From the NCBI GenBank assembly GCA_963169105.1, contig OY720642.1, positions 16,362,965-16,426,964 on the forward strand: a stretch of DNA of 64,000 nucleotides. Direction: 5' to 3'. The notes under the pieces are model-generated. The model searched no databases. It was not told the origin of the DNA and saw only the letters and a list, made by a program, of their open reading frames with translations. This stretch comes from Ceriagrion tenellum. Lineage: Eukaryota > Arthropoda > Insecta > Odonata > Coenagrionidae. Positions 32,013 to 43,225 of the stretch are shown here, in pieces; position 1 is the first letter of the stretch, and each line of letters opens with the position of its first letter. The translations under genes were made by a program, and so were the position numbers.

Positions 32013-32310
32013 TACCGTTTTTATGATTAGAAGTTTCAGTAATTAATATTTTAGGCTTTATTACAACTTAAAACATTACAAAGAAACCACGTGAAAAATC
32101 TGGAAATACCTCAATTACATGCGATTCACTTTCCTCTCCCTTTCCTTTCCTTTTTTCCCTCCCTCAACACGGCTGTTATCAAAACACACCCAGTTGATGA
32201 GTGACACTAAGGCAACGCCAGACAGGGAGAGTGATTGGTTTCACCATCATTGCCTACAGACGAACCTCCTGTGGAGTGAATTAATGTAGGACCCGTACTT
32301 AGACGCATCT

Positions 32311-32427
32311 AACTGTCAATGAATGAATGCATAATTCCTTCGCTGGCATTGAATTGGTATTTGAATTGACATTCAACTGACAGTTGACAGTTAGACAACT
32401 GTCAATGAATGAATGCATAATTCCTTC
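32311..32427. repeat. 31-bp perfect direct repeat
   Basis: AACTGTCAATGAATGAATGC plus ATAATTCCTTC occurs at 32311-32341 and again at 32397-32427 without a mismatch. The 55 bases between end in TTGACAGTTAGAC, which is inverted relative to CTAACTGTCAA at the left. The second copy lies 30 bases upstream of a Penelope-like fragment. Confidence 0.85.
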
Positions 32428-32456
32428 TAAATAGCTAGATTACCCCGAAAAAATCA

Positions 32457-32621
32457 GCAGCTGCAGAGTACAGCCTTTCCCATGACCATATTATCGCCTT
32501 TGAAGACGCCAAATTGATTGGCAGAGCCAACGTACATTGGGACCGATAGACTAGGGAGGCCTTTGCTAGCCGGCTGGAAAGACGAACTCTCAACAGTGGC
32601 GCGGGATACGGAGTTAAGACC
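32457..32621 (+). mobile_element. Penelope-like element, GIY-YIG endonuclease C-terminus
   Basis: The frame reads AEYSLSHDHIIAFEDAKLIG, then a W-DR, a TAG, and TREAFASRLERRTLNSGAGY. In Penelope-like retroelements the C-terminal GIY-YIG endonuclease ends with just this pattern: a conserved H-I-F-A stretch, then R-REA-EI and N-R-GY. The order and spacing agree. Only about 55 residues are left, with an in-frame stop. I saw no reverse transcriptase nearby. Confidence 0.6.
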
Positions 32622-33473
32622 GTTTTATACGATGCTTGCTTCAGAACTGGAAATCGAACTTAAGTCAGCATGTTTAAAATCGTATATCATATGATCAGAG
32701 AAGGCAAAATGATGAACTGGTAGGTGAAACAGTATTTTGTCTACAACCTAAAGGCGAAAACTACGACAGAAAACGAGCCGTGATTGGCATGTGAATGATA
32801 AAAGGATGGATGCTGAAAGCAAGGCGATAAACGGTCGTTCTTGGTGCACCGGAGACGGTGTCCGTGTGCCTCCTGACCGTGAGCGAAGCACCCTTGGTGG
32901 ATAAAGGTTACGCTGGGCGGATGTAAGAAGGCGGCTGGAGAGGGATGGAGACAAGTGTAGGGGCGCCAAGGGGGACGGGGGAAGGCAGGGGGGAGCGGCT
33001 GAAGGACTCTGAAGAAGGGTAACATTGAAGGCGAGGGGGATAGTGAGACGGATGAAAGGGGAGAAAGGAAGGGGTGTGAGTAAGGTTTGAGAGTGTAGGT
33101 AGGGAAGCCGCAGGGGGGGGTGGCTTAATGAAGGGTGGCAGAGAAGCGAGGCTGCAGGCGTTGGATTTCATTTTTTTTTTCATTTAAAAATTAATGGACG
33201 CATATAATAAAGTTAACAGGGTAGGATTACTCATGTTTTCCTCAGATATGAGAATTTTTCGGTGCTCATTCCCCAGACGAAATGCTTGATTTGAGATTTT
33301 ATCTGAGATAGCCCACTGCCGCAATTTTCTCTTCTTGTGGACTCCATTGCAACTCCGCACGGGATCAGTTGTTACACCAAATATATTTCAACGTTAAGTG
33401 GTTCTTTTTTTCCGCATGGCCTGGTATTTTATTCGCAACAGAGCTATTTATGTACTTTGGATACTCTTACTTG
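32622..33473. other. Unassigned; purine-rich core
   Basis: 32900-33180 is G/A-rich on the plus strand, with a G run at 33113-33120 and a T run at 33170-33180. Proline-rich minus-strand frames here are compositional. The remainder is AT-rich without features. Confidence 0.35.
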
Positions 33474-33793
33474 CAGTAGAACCTCACTTAACCGAACAGG
33501 GGCGGATCCGTTTCGCATCGCCCGTTTTGTTTCAAATGGTCGGTGGGTGATATTCAAAAGTTAACAGCGTAAAAATACGTACAAATTTTATTTGTCCAAA
33601 ATTACTTTAATTACGTCGTTATCGATCACTTTACCACACAAAAAATTTATTTCTTGATGCAATTCAAAACTTTCACCTGATCTTTTTCTTCACAGCGGTT
33701 ACGACGGGCAGCCTTGTCTCTCCACATATTGCAGTGTATTTTATAGTTTTGCTTAACCCTGGTTTCCGTTTAACGAATTCTAATCCACTACTG
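33474..33793. mobile_element. Tigger/pogo-like MITE
   Basis: The left end CAGTAGAACCTCACTTAACC, followed by GGGGCGGATCCG, is the classic terminus of pogo/Tigger (Tc1-mariner superfamily) elements. The right end GTTTAACGAATTCTAATCCACTACTG gives an inverted, diverged CAGTAG terminus and is followed by TA. The left flank lacks a clean TA, so the duplication is decayed. It is 320 bp and has no transposase. Confidence 0.65.
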
Positions 33794-33908
33794 TATGTAA
33801 AAACATTTATTTGATTTATTTTATGCTTAAGATTGTAAGAAAGGAAACTTGATTGAAAAATTGATAGACTTTTATTTTTTCCACTATTAGATTATTAGAT
33901 ATTACACC

Positions 33909-34455
33909 TTAAGGTAGTCCGAGCGAGATAGTTCCCTAGTCATAATATTCGAATTATACGTATTAATTACACCAGCTGTAGGACACGTGAATTAAATATT
34001 GCATTATTTATGGTGCAATAATATAGTTTTATATGACAGAAATGGTAGGTAATTAAATAAAAATATCAAAATAATTCATTAACTTGACTCATTTTTTTCG
34101 CGCAGTGCGTTTGAACCTCCGTCTAAACGGAAAGATTTTTGTAATACCCAAGAACCTAATGCGGTGACAATATGATATACTTTCAAAAATAGTAGAGAAA
34201 ACATACAAACTACACGCTGTTAGTTTTTTTACGACTTCTAAATGTTAGAAATACCTCATTTTGTAATTAATGTCTCTCTGGAGTGCACACACGTACCATT
34301 TCCCATGTAAAAGGGCTGGTATTTTTTGGAAAATATCTCCGAAAGTAATGTGGTAATGGGCATGGTGTCATTGGATAGGTGAGATATTTTTCTTCAAAAT
34401 GAGTCCAAATTCATTGATTTCTAAGTAAAATGATATTTCGCTCAAACTACCTTAA
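33909..34455 (+). mobile_element. TTAA MITE family B, copy B5
   Basis: Full-length, 547 bp. The ends are TTAAGGTAGTCCGAGCGAGA and TTTCGCTCAAACTACCTTAA, with TTAA at both boundaries. The interior is nearly colinear with B1, B2 and B7 (GGTGACAATATGATATAC, CTACACGCTGTTAG, CTCTCTGGAGTGCACAC). It is one of the best-preserved copies. Confidence 0.9.
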
Positions 34456-35693
34456 GACCGACAAAATTGTAGAAAGGAACGTGGAAGGAATGGCGGATAG
34501 TGCAAGAGCGGGGGGAGGGGGGAGAGATGAAAGGGAGAAGGGAAAGGGTTTGGGAGGGAGAGAGGGGGACGTCCCAAGAGGGGGGGAAGGAGGCAGGATC
34601 GAGGGCGGGGTTGGACCAAGGGTCGGTTTGTTGAGGAAAGGAATTGTCCTAGGACTTCGTCTCCCTGATCCTCCTCGTGTGTAGTTTTGACCGCGTGAAA
34701 TATCGAGGCGGATGAGTGATATCGCAGGGAATGGAATGCGTGTGTGTCGTAAGGAGTCAGTCGAAGAGGCGGAGGATCAAGTTGTGATCGAGACGTGACG
34801 GATTGAAGAAGAAGAACGAAGAAACGGCCGTGATTTGCGCACCTGTGACACGGGGGGCCGTGACCCCGCGTGTGGCTCGGTCCCCGGAGGGATGAAAAGG
34901 GTGCGAAGCTGGTGCGTGGTGGGAAGCAAAGGTGTCTTCGGAAAGGAGAGGGAAGGAAAGTATCGAAAGGGAATTGTGTGGATAGGACAAGGGAGATGGG
35001 AAGAGATGAGGTTGGGAAGGAGAGAGGAGATGGGGAGGAGGAGGAGGAGGAAAGAAGAAGAAGGGGAAGAAGAGGAGGGGGGAGTGGGTTTGCTCAGAGG
35101 AGGCGGTTGAGGCGGAGGGGAGAGGCTCAATGGGGCAAAAATCGATTCTCGTCGACCTCGGTCTGAGGAGGGTGGGGAAGTGGCGGGGGGTGCGAAAGGT
35201 GGGCTCCTGGCTAAGCGGGAGGGGGTGGGGAGCTGGGGCGTGTCGGGGGAAGGGTTGTGCAACGCGGGGGCGGAGGCCGGTGGAGGCGGACGAGGCGGTC
35301 GTGGTGGAGAAAGGCGTGGCTAAGGATGTTATAAGTAGTGCGGTTCCTGAGGGAGCTTGTATCGACGAGGAGGGAGGCGAGGGGGGGGTGGGAGGGCTGA
35401 AGAGGGGGGGAGCAAGGAAAGGCAGGTCGCATACAATGGATTTTCGGGAGTGAGGATGGGGTGGGGGGGTGTTAACGGAGGGGTGAGGGTGGAAGGGGGA
35501 GGGAGAGTGGGTGTGGCGCGTCTGTCTGTGTGCTCTCGGCGAATGTGACGTGGTGGTGGGGGAGGAGGAGGTGGGTGGCGGCTCCGTGCAGGAAGGAAGT
35601 GCTGGGAAAAGGGCGGTGGGCAAGACGGGGGTGGTGGCATCCGAAGGAAGAGCTGGTGCAAGCTCAAATCACGTTTAGGCATATTAATGGCCT
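34456..35693. other. Strongly G-rich block between two B MITEs
   Basis: About 1.2 kb with many GGGG and GGA runs on the plus strand and almost no T-rich text. The minus strand stays open for up to 288 codons (34757-35623) of Pro, Ser, His and Thr. Other frames are open at the same time, so this is low complexity and not a gene. G-quadruplex formation is plausible. It is bounded by B5 on the left and B6 on the right. Confidence 0.6.
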
Positions 35694-36252
35694 TTCAGGT
35701 AGTTTGAGCGGGAGACATCATTTCACGTAGAAATCAATGAGTTTGGTGTCATTTCAAAGAAACCTCTTCCCTTCGAAAGACGTCAAATGTACCAGCTCCA
35801 TAGCCGCGCTGCTTTCCCGAGATATTTGACCAAAAACATCAGCAAGTTTATATGAGACATGGCAAGTTTATATGAGACACTTCAGAGAGACATCATTAAC
35901 AAATATAGTAATCTGGCACTCTCGTCAAAAAATTATGAGTGTATTGCTTGATAGGTTATTCTACTTCTTTGAAACATAAGTCCTATCGTCGCCACAGTAA
36001 TTTTTTCAGAATCACAAAAAATCCACGGTGGAGGAGTTTTCCACGTACGGCGCGAAAAAATTCAGACAATTTAAAGACTTGTATAGATATATTTATTTAA
36101 TTACTGAGATTTTTCAGTTATATGAAAGAATATTTTTGCACTAGCAACATTACAATATTTACTGCATTCTTCACATAGCTGCTGAAATTAAAACGTAAAC
36201 CTCTAATATGGGCTCCATTATGACTTTGGGAAATCTCGCTCAAACTACCATA
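35694..36252 (-). mobile_element. Diverged family B MITE, copy B6
   Basis: The left end is TTTCAGGTAGTTTGAGCGGG and the right end is AATCTCGCTCAAACTACCAT. The interior follows the B order (GAAATCAATGAGTTTGG, TTCAGAGAGACATCATTAAC, a CGCCACAGTAATTTTTTCAG block, ATTATGACTTTGGGAAATC). A local 22-base tandem duplication (GCAAGTTTATATGAGACA twice, 35843-35880) is unique to this copy. TTAA is lost at both ends. Confidence 0.75.
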
Positions 36253-36289
36253 TATTGGTTTTATGTAAATTATGTCCTATTAACATTTC

Positions 36290-37160
36290 TCTCCGAATAC
36301 AATTAGTTTAGTCTAATTTTAAAGATAAATATCTCACCTTTAGAAAGATACTTGAATATCACCCACATATCGCACTACTTTTCTCGACAACTGGTGTCAT
36401 TTCACATTCATTCTGTCCGCCACCAGCAAGCAACAGTGGCAACAGCGCTCAAAGACTAATAGGAGTTTCCTGATCCCTCAGATATCGAGTCAAGTATCAC
36501 AGTGATACTCTTTTATAAACAAGAGGAAACTGGTGTTTCTCTTGTGTTAGGCTGTTATCTCCTGAATCCTTTACTAAAAAATGGACAAAATAACTCTGAG
36601 ATGCAGAGCGAACAATTATTCTAGGAATTTTAAGGTCTAATAGTCGACTATTGGTCATTCGTGGATGAACATATCATATTTCTTGCTTCCTTTCAAAATT
36701 TGACAGCAATTCAAGGAGGCTAATCCTTCATGCCCTAATCTATAGCAATCCGGAGATCCGTTTCTTTAATCGATTTGCGGTATCAAGTTAGAGTAAGCAT
36801 GATATGATTGCACATAATATTCAATTCATTTGGCCTCATTGTATTGAAAAATATCTCACCTCTCCAAAGAAATCAAACATGAGTTACTAACCGCACTAAC
36901 TTTCTATATACTTGCCAAAACATGGGAGCAGTAAAACGCTTAACTGGATGTTGACAAAAAATACCAGCAATTTGATATGATAAAATTCCTACGTTATGAA
37001 GCACCAGCCTGAACTTCTAACAGTATCAACGGCCTGAGATAGGCGTCTGTACTCCAGAGATACTTACTCGCAAATATTAGTAATTTATCAAGCTAAGATC
37101 TCATCATACATTTAAATGTGAGTGGTTTTTATGTTTTCATTCCATTAAATTTTAATTTTT
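36290..37160 (-). repeat. Fragments related to family B
   Basis: 36300-36400 (AAATATCTCACCTTTAGAAA, CGCACTACTTTTCTCGAC) and 36830-37130 (AAAAATATCTCACCTCTCC, ACTCCAGAGATACTTACTC) follow the B4/B6 variant in order, but without termini. They appear to be two decayed partial copies separated by unassigned DNA. Confidence 0.5.
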
Positions 37161-38870
37161 AATTTTTTTAAATAAATTAAATTTTTCACAGCAATTTTTT
37201 ACAGAATTCCAAGAGCGATAGGTAGGAGCGATCGCGGGGGGGGGGGCAAATTGAGAGTTCTGGGGTCGAATGATGGTCAGAGAATAATTTATTCACTGTG
37301 AATTTCTCACATTTGTGCTCCACTCCACAATATTGTGCTTTTGAGTTGATGTAACTTTAATTTACTATTTGTACATGGCTGGTAGTGTATTTTATTTTAA
37401 CGAGGTGTTGGCTAGTTCCAGTAGATATCTTACGTTTATTACGAAACAATCAATGATTACATTCCGATCAATGAATAAACTGATCGGAGATATTTAGTAG
37501 AATTAGAGACTGGGTTATCTTCAGTCCTTCTCACCCATTCTTCTTTCTTGCTTCACAATTAGAGTTTACTACATACAATGATTTTTCCTTTTTTTTAATA
37601 CTTACCCTGGATAAGAGAGGGAATTCGATGAAAGATGAGATCAAATGGGCGATAGGTGTTTCACTTGGTAACATGGCACGACACGACGTAGTCGCAGATC
37701 GCCCTGAGCCCTTTATTAAAGCTGACGAGCACGTAGTAGGCCATTTTGTTCTCCCTTTTCATGAGTGTATGATAAAATTACCCACAAATCCTTATTTTTC
37801 AAAGAGGAAGTTTACCAGCTAAATAAAAATACAAATCCCAACCTAAAGTGACCTGGCAAACATCGCATTTTTCACGCCGGGAGAGTTGCAAAATTTTTCA
37901 CCCTTCCGCATTTGTTGTTGCATCGTTCCATGGCTGTGAGACACAAATTGAAGCTTATGTACTGTTCGTAAACTTATATCATGTGTATTTAGAAATGTTC
38001 AACATGGTTCTTTCTAAGAATAGTTAAGGGATGATTTGATGGTAAAAATAGACCACATTTTCAATAATAAGATCGAATTAAACTCATCTGAGAGCTCGGT
38101 TAAGAATCTATGTAGCCATTTGTTAACAGAAAACTTAGCGGTTATTCCTTATAAAGACGAAAAATTTTATTAATTTGGAATTTCGATAGAAAGTTATTTG
38201 TGTCCCAGTATGGACCTATGATGCGCAAATATCCGCTATCTTTCGCTGGAAAGTATGGAGACCTTAAGCATTAATAAATATTTTACGAAACGCTCTTCAG
38301 AAAGATGATATCTGATTTTTCCCTGTATATCATGAGACTCTAATATGGCCTAGCCACGAACGTACGTATGGGAATTAAGTTGAACTATCATGGAATAGCT
38401 CTTTATCAACAAGATGTTTCTAATCTGACGTTAGTTCTTCATGGGATCGACAAAGTATTTGGAGACTTAGAGAAACAAAGTCTACTACTTCTGGTCTTGA
38501 AGCTTTTTCTGAGAATTAGGTTTTCTCACAAAATGTTTTGATTCTATAGATTAGGACTTTTCAAAGATTCAGGCTCGCACTCATAGAAGACGTGAAGGTA
38601 TTTTTCTCGGTAAATTATTCCGAATATAAAACGATCGCCCAATTGGACCTCGTAGGTATGACTACTGGGAGGGGAACATCAGCCTTGATAAACAAATGAA
38701 GGGTGGCGGATGTGAAACGTGAGGTTCCGAGGGAGGGTGAGGGGCGAGTTCTTGATAAAAAGACCCGGTGCTGGTAAAATGCTGGAGAACCGACACGGAA
38801 CAGACATCAGCTAGGTGTCAGCGAACGAACGTGGACTGGCGCAGACGACTTCCGTGGCGACGAGAGATCA
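37161..38870. other. No recognisable feature
   Basis: AT-rich, with a G run at 37238-37249. A 64-codon frame at 37628-37822 has no known motif. No element ends were identified. Confidence 0.35.
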
Positions 38871-38875
38871 GATCA

Positions 38876-38990
38876 GGAGAGGAAAATTAGGGAAATAGAC
38901 TGCGGAGGGGACAGGATTCAAATGCGATTTTTCCCCAGAACGATAGGAGACCATGACAGCCGCGAATGAAAACTGCAGCTGGGGTTTTCT
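38876..38990 (+). mobile_element. LINE C-terminal fragment (A2-like)
   Basis: The frame reads REIDCGGDRIQMRFFPRTIG then DHDS, the terminal peptide of A2/CR1-like RTs (compare the decayed versions near 56210 and 57205). Only the last 30 or so codons are recognisable. Confidence 0.5.
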
Positions 38991-39009
38991 ACGGGCAGTA
39001 TAGTACGGT

Positions 39010-39475
39010 GTGACATCGAGGAATGTCAGGACGGATATATGAAAAAGATTTGCAAAATGTTTCATATGGAGTATTGTACTATACGGATGCGAAACATGGA
39101 CCTTGAAGAAGAGAGAAGAGAAAGTACTTGGAAAGCTTTGAGATGTGGCTGTGGCGACAAATGGAGAGAATTGGGTGGAAAGATAAGAGTTGGGAATGAT
39201 GAGGTGCTGAGGAGGATTGGAGAAGAAAGGAGTATATTGAGGGAAATTAAAAAGAGGAAGGCTAATTGGATTGGGCATATTTTAAGGAGGAATAGTGTTC
39301 AGAAATTAATTTCAGAAACGAAAATAGAAGGGAGGAGAGGAAGAGGAAGGATGAGGCACGGAATACTCACAGGCATCAATAAAGGAGCTATGAAGAGAGA
39401 GACCTAGAACAGAATGCTGTGGAGGCAGTGCCGTTGAAACCCATCCAAGGACAGAATCACAATGATGATGATGAG
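39010..39475 (+). mobile_element. RTE-like LINE C-terminus with (GAT)n tail
   Basis: Reading through shifts gives an LYGCETWTLK-like start, then EEKVLESFEMWLWRQMERIG, then the open segment VGNDEVLRRIGEERSILREI, KKRKANWIGHILRRNSVQKL and KIEGRRGRGRMR. The stop near 39405 is followed by a short tail with ATGATGATGATGA at about 39461-39474. These are the standard RTE-type C-terminal motifs. It is 5'-truncated. Arg-to-Met in the RGRGR-P motif and at least two frameshifts mark decay. Confidence 0.85.
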
Positions 39476-39846
39476 TATAGCTAGCAGACTCACTCCCTTA
39501 AGCCTGTATCACCAACTGATACCTTGTAATAACAGCATGCCGTGCATGTTTGCGGTGTAACCTTTGAATCTCTTTACATTTGAGCAGTTGTAAAAACATG
39601 AATACAGAGGAGTATGTCTTTAATGTACCGTGTGTTTCAGAAATTTTGCCTCCTAACAAATTTTAGCAGGAATTCACTAATTCATAAGCAGTTGTGGTTA
39701 CATCAGCTCAAGAAGGGTATCGTTCAACTCACCACGTGACAAATACCCTTGATGTGGCTTGCAAATATTATTTAGAGAAAATAATCTGAACCATCAGGGG
39801 TCTGCGATAATAAAAGAAAGGGATAAGAGAATGCTAATGCTTTGTC

Positions 39847-40035
39847 GGCCCCGGTGGCGGCGGGGTTAATCCTCGCCTGTCATTCCGAGGGTCGCGGGTT
39901 CGAGTCCCGCCTGGGTGGTTTTTCACCACTCAGAACATGGGTGTTGTTGATCGTCTAATGTTAATTATTAAGCACCCGATGCAAAATGCAGTCGTTGTGC
40001 TGTTTTCGGGAGTGTGAGAATATATAAAAAAATTT
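39847..40035 (+). mobile_element. tRNA-derived SINE (second type)
   Basis: The head (39847-39918) begins GGCCCCGGTGGCGGCGGGGT and ends with a perfect T arm, GCGGG TTCGAGT CCCGC, holding the B box GGTTCGAGTCCC. An A-box-like GGTGGCGGCGGGG precedes it. The acceptor stem does not pair properly and the anticodon loop is oversized, so this is not a functional tRNA. The body has CATGGGTGTTGTTGATCGTC and GCACCCGATGCAAAATGC, and the tail is ATATATAAAAAAATTTT. It is probably dead but once polymerase III-driven. Confidence 0.75.
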
Positions 40036-42000
40036 TGAAAATAATTAATGACAGATGAAAACTAATAAAAAGGTAACAGGTTTCGTCAAGGAGATGGCGA
40101 GTTGACGCTGTAAATCTGAATAATGCACAACAATAGGACGGTAGAGACATGAAATCTTGAAAAACGTATGATGTATTGACATGAAATAATTGTATGACAA
40201 TTTAGCCGGAAAGAAAGTAACTTTTCGGGATTTCCACGTAAAAGGAAAATATTCTTGTAGAGAAACTGAGAAGTAAACCCTGAGAGGCGAAAATTGCCGC
40301 GGGAAGCTCATAAACCCTTGATTAACTATAAATGATATGTTTAAACTAAATGCTATTAAAGGAGTAATTTTATTAAAATAGAATTTTCCCAACGTCAATC
40401 CTTATAGGAAATATGAGTGGATATGACTGAAACCTCTTACCCAGAAAATTAGGGAATGATGGGCAAATGAAAGGAAATATTAAGAATATTTGAGGATTAG
40501 TTTCAAGGATAAGAGACATTGTGCAATCCGGTACGCTCTTTGCTATGCAGGGAAATAAAACATTTCAATGTCCAAATTACTCAACGTAAAGGCAAAAGGT
40601 GAAAAAATCAGAGCCAAATATTTGTTGAGTACAACCAAGTTTCAAAAAGGTAAATAAACAGGTATAATTATGCATCATAATCAGACATACACATTATATC
40701 TCGCCAGGTTTAATGATTCCAGTTAGATTCTAGTAGATCGGAGTTCAATCTTATTCATTCAACTCGATAGAGCAAAAAGTCTTGTTAACATTAACCTAAA
40801 TAATTAATGTTAAGTATTAACTTCATGAAGATCGGACCAATCTTCATAAGGTTTGGAATGCAATCTAACGCGAACCATTATTGTCAGCTCCTAATGAGAT
40901 CATTAACGCAGGGGTGGAAGAAAACGGCCATTATTCGCCGGATGGATAAATATGCGAGGTTCTTTGCCCCTCAAACGAGCCACGTCTTCGTAACTGGTGC
41001 AGCTTCGAGAGTTTGAGGTGGCGATTAAAATCAACAGCCGGAAAACGGTTCCCATTCAACGATCCCCGGCCAACGTTCCTTGGCCTTATTCCTACCGCGC
41101 AGGGGGGTCCCACCCCCCCCTTGAATGCGCGATCCCAATGTCATCTGACCTGTTTCCACTCAGCCAATTGCTCAGCAGAATCGGCTTCCCCATGTTCATA
41201 TTACCTTGATTAACTCTTACTATGTATACACGCACCATTTAAAAGTATTAATAACTGACAGAAATTCCCGTTAATCATCAGAGGGATATATGTAAGAGTA
41301 ATAATTAATGAAGTAGTTACATCCACTCAGATGTGAATCTTACTTCCTATTTCTAATCTTAAACATTTTTACTGTCACTAAATTTCCCTTTGACCCTGGA
41401 AGCTTTATTACTGATTTTTTGAATAATGTAAAACTTCTAATTCACCCTTTAATATGAGAAGACGGTCAATTACTTCATTTGTTCCAAGCCAAAATGGAAA
41501 GCAGTCATTTGGGAACTAGGAGCTCAACGGAACCCCAAACATCCCTCTTGATCTCTTGAACTGTAGTTAGGCTCAATAGTACGCAGTGCGTAACCGTGTG
41601 AAAAATTCTACGCAGTAAGCGATATACTACGCATGCCGATGAGCCCCATTTATAAGAACAAATGTGATGTGTTACATGCAGGTGTTATACAATAACCGTT
41701 TAGCGCACATAGAAAGGTATGGGTTTTAACTATCCATACTGAAATTTCACTGAAATATGCTGATACCGATCATTTTTCAAATAAATATATTAGGCCTGAG
41801 GGAAATTTAGGGCTCATAGCCATGCTCAGGTTGCCAAGGAAATATTCTATCGTTGAAATCGGAGGAAAATTGATAATTCTGGAAGCGCAAACGTAATTTT
41901 AAGCAAAAAAGAGGTGATTAACAAAATGAATAGCAGTAAAGAAATATAACATTCTTTCCATCATTCAATATTGTTAATTTCACCTCTATATCTTGACAGC
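40036..42000. other. No recognisable feature
   Basis: AT-rich DNA with a GC-richer patch at 40930-41130 that carries overlapping open frames on both strands. At 41580-41640 the word TACGCAGT recurs three times. No termini or protein motifs were found. Confidence 0.35.
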
Positions 42001-42002
42001 AA

Positions 42003-42120
42003 GTATTTTTATTTATTTATTTACTGATGCATTAGATAAAGTCCCAAAAATAGCCCAAAGACTTATTACATTGGATGACCAACGAAAAAATATATATCAG
42101 AAGCATTAAAAAAATTTGAA
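42003..42120 (-). mobile_element. LINE 3' end with (TAAA)n tail
   Basis: ATTTTTATTTATTTATTTAC followed by TGATGCATTAGATAAAGTCC reads on the minus strand as a LINE 3' UTR ending in a (TAAA)n tail, a form common to CR1/Jockey-like elements. No coding part is preserved. Confidence 0.45.
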
Positions 42121-43050
42121 AATAACAAGAGAAAATTGAAAACATACAAAGGAATAGAAGAACGTGGACGGGGACTTATCGATGAGTAAACAGGGTAGAT
42201 GGGACTAATTTGCAGACCTGGTTAGTAAGGAACGATTTGACAGTGGAGGGTGGCGAGAAGAGGTCAAGGGAGGGTGAATGCGGAGCCAGGGGGTTAAAAA
42301 TGTTTAGAATGTGTTAAGTATGGAACGTTGGAATATCGAAAGGCGAAATTTTGGGATATTAATAAGACAACTATTGCGTGTGGTACGGGGAGGAACATGA
42401 ATTGGAAAGAGAGGAAGAAGGTAATTGTTGCGCAGAGAGTCACTACAGATGCAATGAAGGAACTTCATGTCAGAGAGCACATGACGGAGAGAGAGGTGAG
42501 GGATTCTAAAGGAAGACAGGATAAATTCTTGAGTACAACTTTACTTTTAAAAATAATCTGAATCCTCTGCATTGATTCTAATCCTATCGCTATGGTAGTA
42601 AAAGAGTGACGGCCTTGTGGCTCTGAGGCCTTTTTCATATAGCTCATAGCACACCCTAGTATATACGATAGAATCATGCAAAATGTCATGTTAATCGGCT
42701 CAATAGTAGTCAGGGATAATTGCAGCGAACATTAAGACACCACCATATACATAACTATTAGTATCTATAGATTATTTTCACCTGGAGTTTTGATTAGCTA
42801 TCAAGAAAAAATAACCCACGTTCTTCTTCATTTTAATCTAAGAAATGTCTTTCCTCAGAATATCAACCGTTCAATGTCTTCAATGAGACATCCATGAGCT
42901 ATAGAAAGATAATACTCCTTTAACATATGAATGAACATTAGAGTGAGCCCACTTTTTAGTCGTTTTGTTTATAAGAACCCAAGAGAAAAGTAATTTTCAT
43001 AATTGTGTAGTCGTACATTTAATCATTTACGCATACATCACATCTCCATT
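42121..43050. other. No recognisable feature
   Basis: A 77-codon plus-strand frame at 42328-42561 is rich in Lys, Arg and Glu with no motif I know. The rest is AT-rich. Confidence 0.3.
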
Positions 43051-43054
43051 CATT

Positions 43055-43225
43055 CTATCAAATGGATCCTGATATGTCCATTTTATGTCCGTCCATTTTA
43101 TCTTCAGCATCCTCCTCTAGCACCAGGTCTCGAAGGCTTCTAGTCTTTTTTGGTCAGCTTATCCTATGGTCCATGCTCCCAATCCGTAGAGTGCCACGCT
43201 GCACACGGATATTTTCACAATTTAA
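43055..43225 (-). mobile_element. RTE-like LINE fragment
   Basis: The minus-strand text VKISVCSVALYGLGAWTIG, then ADQKRLEAFETWC and RRMLKIKWTDIKW, is the ALYG-ETWT-I box and the following helix of RTE-type C-termini, broken by stops. It covers only about 55 codons. Confidence 0.7.

Noticed and set aside
34757..35623. 288-codon minus-strand open frame, the longest in the window
   Set aside because: Almost entirely Pro, Ser, His and Thr, with several other frames open over the same bases. It follows from the G-rich composition and has no domain or splice context.
39847..39918. Functional tRNA gene
   Set aside because: The T arm is perfect, but the acceptor stem does not pair and the anticodon loop is abnormal. 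A SINE head fits better.
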